Of a DNA stretch of 64,000 nucleotides, positions 63,046 through 64,000 are shown one piece after another. Location of the stretch: the NCBI RefSeq assembly GCF_001277215.2, contig NZ_CP013940.1:1612001-1676000 (forward strand). Direction: 5' to 3'. Numbering within the stretch: the stretch's first letter is position 1; every line of letters starts with the position of its first letter. The position numbers were made by a program, and so were the translations under genes. The stretch is from Cronobacter malonaticus LMG 23826 (GTDB lineage Bacteria > Pseudomonadota > Gammaproteobacteria > Enterobacterales > Enterobacteriaceae). The notes under the pieces are model-generated. The model ran no database searches. It was given only the letters and a program-made list of their open reading frames with translations, and was not told where the DNA came from.

Positions 63046-63795
63046 ATGAGCACGATTAGCACAGAACAAGCCAAAGACCTGCGCAACGCATTTGAATGCT
63101 GGCAGCAGGACTATGACCCGGTAGAAGACAAAGAGCAGTACGAGATGTTTGGTCTCGGCGTTGTAGCGATGGACGAGCTTCTGGCGCTGCGCAAAGATCG
63201 GGAGCGGGTGGTGCCGGCTGCATGGGCGCACCGGTTGGTCAACAAGCATAGTGGTGTTATTCATCCGTGGGTTTACGGTAGCGCCGAGAAGTCACCGAGC
63301 GAATGTGATGTGTTCCGTATTGAGGTGATGCCACTCTACGCCGCCCCGCAGCCCGTCGCGGTGCCGGATGCAGCTACAGCAATCCGTGCATGTCTGGATG
63401 AGTTTCCTGAATCGGTGCATGACATTGTTGAAGAATGCGCAGCCATTGCAGAAAACGCCAGTCGTGCCGCGATGATTAAGTCTGCTATGCAGTCATGCGA
63501 AAAATGCGGATTAACAGGCATTCATGCTTGCATGGGGAGCATGGAAACCGACACCACATCACAGCAGTTCGAATCGCTGGCAGGTAAGGCGGTTGGCGGC
63601 AGTGATGGTTTCGAGTATACGCCTGTAGCTGACCTGTATGAGCTTCTGACCAAGTGCGGGGAATGTTACGACTATACAACCTCGGCAAAAGTCGCCGCTG
63701 ACTGGATTAATTATGGTTATTCGGCACGGGAATACGTGAAGCTTGAACGCCTGCAGGAAGCTCTCCTTTTTGCGGCACCCGAGCCATGCAAATAA
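63046..63795 (+). CDS. Phage hypothetical protein, 249 residues
   Basis: Starts MSTISTEQAKDLRNAFECWQ after AAGGATTAACC; a longer frame from 62998 lies in the previous gene. N-terminal part resembles the Ead-type modular proteins (AWAHRLVNKHSGVIHPWVYG, YAAPQPV), the middle has CEKCGLTGIHAC. Unknown function; a mosaic. Confidence 0.7.
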   Translation: MSTISTEQAKDLRNAFECWQQDYDPVEDKEQYEMFGLGVVAMDELLALRKDRERVVPAAWAHRLVNKHSGVIHPWVYGSAEKSPSECDVFRIEVMPLYAAPQPVAVPDAATAIRACLDEFPESVHDIVEECAAIAENASRAAMIKSAMQSCEKCGLTGIHACMGSMETDTTSQQFESLAGKAVGGSDGFEYTPVADLYELLTKCGECYDYTTSAKVAADWINYGYSAREYVKLERLQEALLFAAPEPCK

Positions 63796-63929
63796 CACTC
63801 GACGACATCCATGTAATCTCTGCCTACATCGGCACTCCTCGCTTCATCGACATCGAAACACTCACTAAACAATATCTCTTTACCGGCCAGCTGATAATGC
63901 TTCAGGCAATCAGTAAGGCGAGGTATTGA
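63786..63929 (+). CDS. Small phage protein, 47 residues
   Basis: MQITLDDIHVISAYIGTPRF..., overlapping the previous stop by ten bases. No family recognised. Confidence 0.55.
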   Translation: MQITLDDIHVISAYIGTPRFIDIETLTKQYLFTGQLIMLQAISKARY

Positions 63930-63942
63930 GCGGAGCAATCCC

Positions 63943-64000
63943 ATGAAAACGATACGAGCCAAAATTCTCGCCATCATGAATACCGGGATGGTTTTAACCA
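63943..64000 (+). CDS. Start of a further phage gene (cut by window end)
   Basis: ATG after GGAGCAATCC opens MKTIRAKILAIMNTGMVLT and continues past the window; too short to assign. Confidence 0.5.
   Translation, partial: MKTIRAKILAIMNTGMVLT

Larger units (their letters stand above)
48007..64000. mobile_element. Lambdoid prophage, left part (early region)
   Basis: int and xis next to the host gene ycgN, then a long leftward operon, cI/cro immunity region, cII, O-type initiator, primase-helicase. The gene order int-xis-...-SSB-ERF-...-N-cI-cro-cII-O is lambdoid. Composition is lower in GC than the host backbone. Lysis, head and tail genes and the right attachment site are beyond the window, so intactness cannot be judged. 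Confidence 0.95.

Noticed and set aside
1..64000. CRISPR arrays, tRNA or rRNA genes, insertion sequences
   Set aside because: No regularly spaced repeats, no tRNA-like cloverleaf and no transposase gene were seen in reading the window.

Overview
The window reads as a chromosomal segment of a fairly GC-rich member of the Enterobacteriaceae, followed by the left end of a lambdoid prophage. From 1 to about 48,006 the gene order is essentially the E. coli K-12 exoX-to-ycgN segment: exoX, holE, copCD/yebY, sdsR, pphA, yebWV, rsmF, letBA, msrC, proQ, prc, htpX, kdgR, yobH, mgrB, yebO, yobF-cspC, rlmA, mntP, yobD, manZYX, yoaE, pdeD, sdaA, nudL, pabB, yoaH, yoaB, yoaA, tsaB, yeaY, fadD, rnd, minEDC, ycgL, ycgM, ycgN. 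Sequence divergence, base composition and the extra genes suggest Cronobacter or a close relative rather than Escherichia; the genus is inference.

Three additions interrupt this backbone. (1) Between the sRNA gene sdsR and pphA (about 2.93-4.6 kb) lies an AT-richer islet with an M15-type peptidoglycan peptidase, a small lipoprotein (a candidate effector/immunity pair), and two tiny predicted membrane proteins. (2) Between yebO and yobF-cspC there is a RomA-like metallo-beta-lactamase-fold hydrolase. (3) Between yoaH and yoaB (32.7-37.5 kb) lies a translationally coupled five-gene operon: a KAS III-like condensing enzyme, an SDR reductase, an MBL hydrolase, an AMP-forming ligase-like enzyme and a PAP2-like membrane phosphatase. 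It looks like an undescribed lipid or acyl-metabolite pathway and is the best candidate here for a novel system.

Non-coding features supported by sequence include SdsR with its sigma-S-like -10, a yybP-ykoY manganese riboswitch plus two MntR-box palindromes ahead of mntP, a CpxR-like box at htpX, a FadR-like site at fadD, a NagC/Mlc-like site at manX, the U-rich leader and UUG start of rnd, and many intrinsic terminators.

From about 48,007 to the window end there is a prophage with lambdoid architecture. The leftward (pL) operon runs from the phi21-type antiterminator N through recombination genes (coiled-coil protein, ERF, SSB), many small cargo genes, xis and int, which abuts ycgN. The immunity region has cI, cro, overlapping 7-5-7 operators and promoters pL and pR. 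Both nut sites carry a phi21-like boxB hexaloop, and at least five intrinsic terminators punctuate the pL operon, consistent with N-dependent expression. The rightward operon has cro, nutR, cII, an O-type initiator containing four iterons (the phage origin), and a TOPRIM primase-helicase in place of lambda P. The late genes lie beyond the window.
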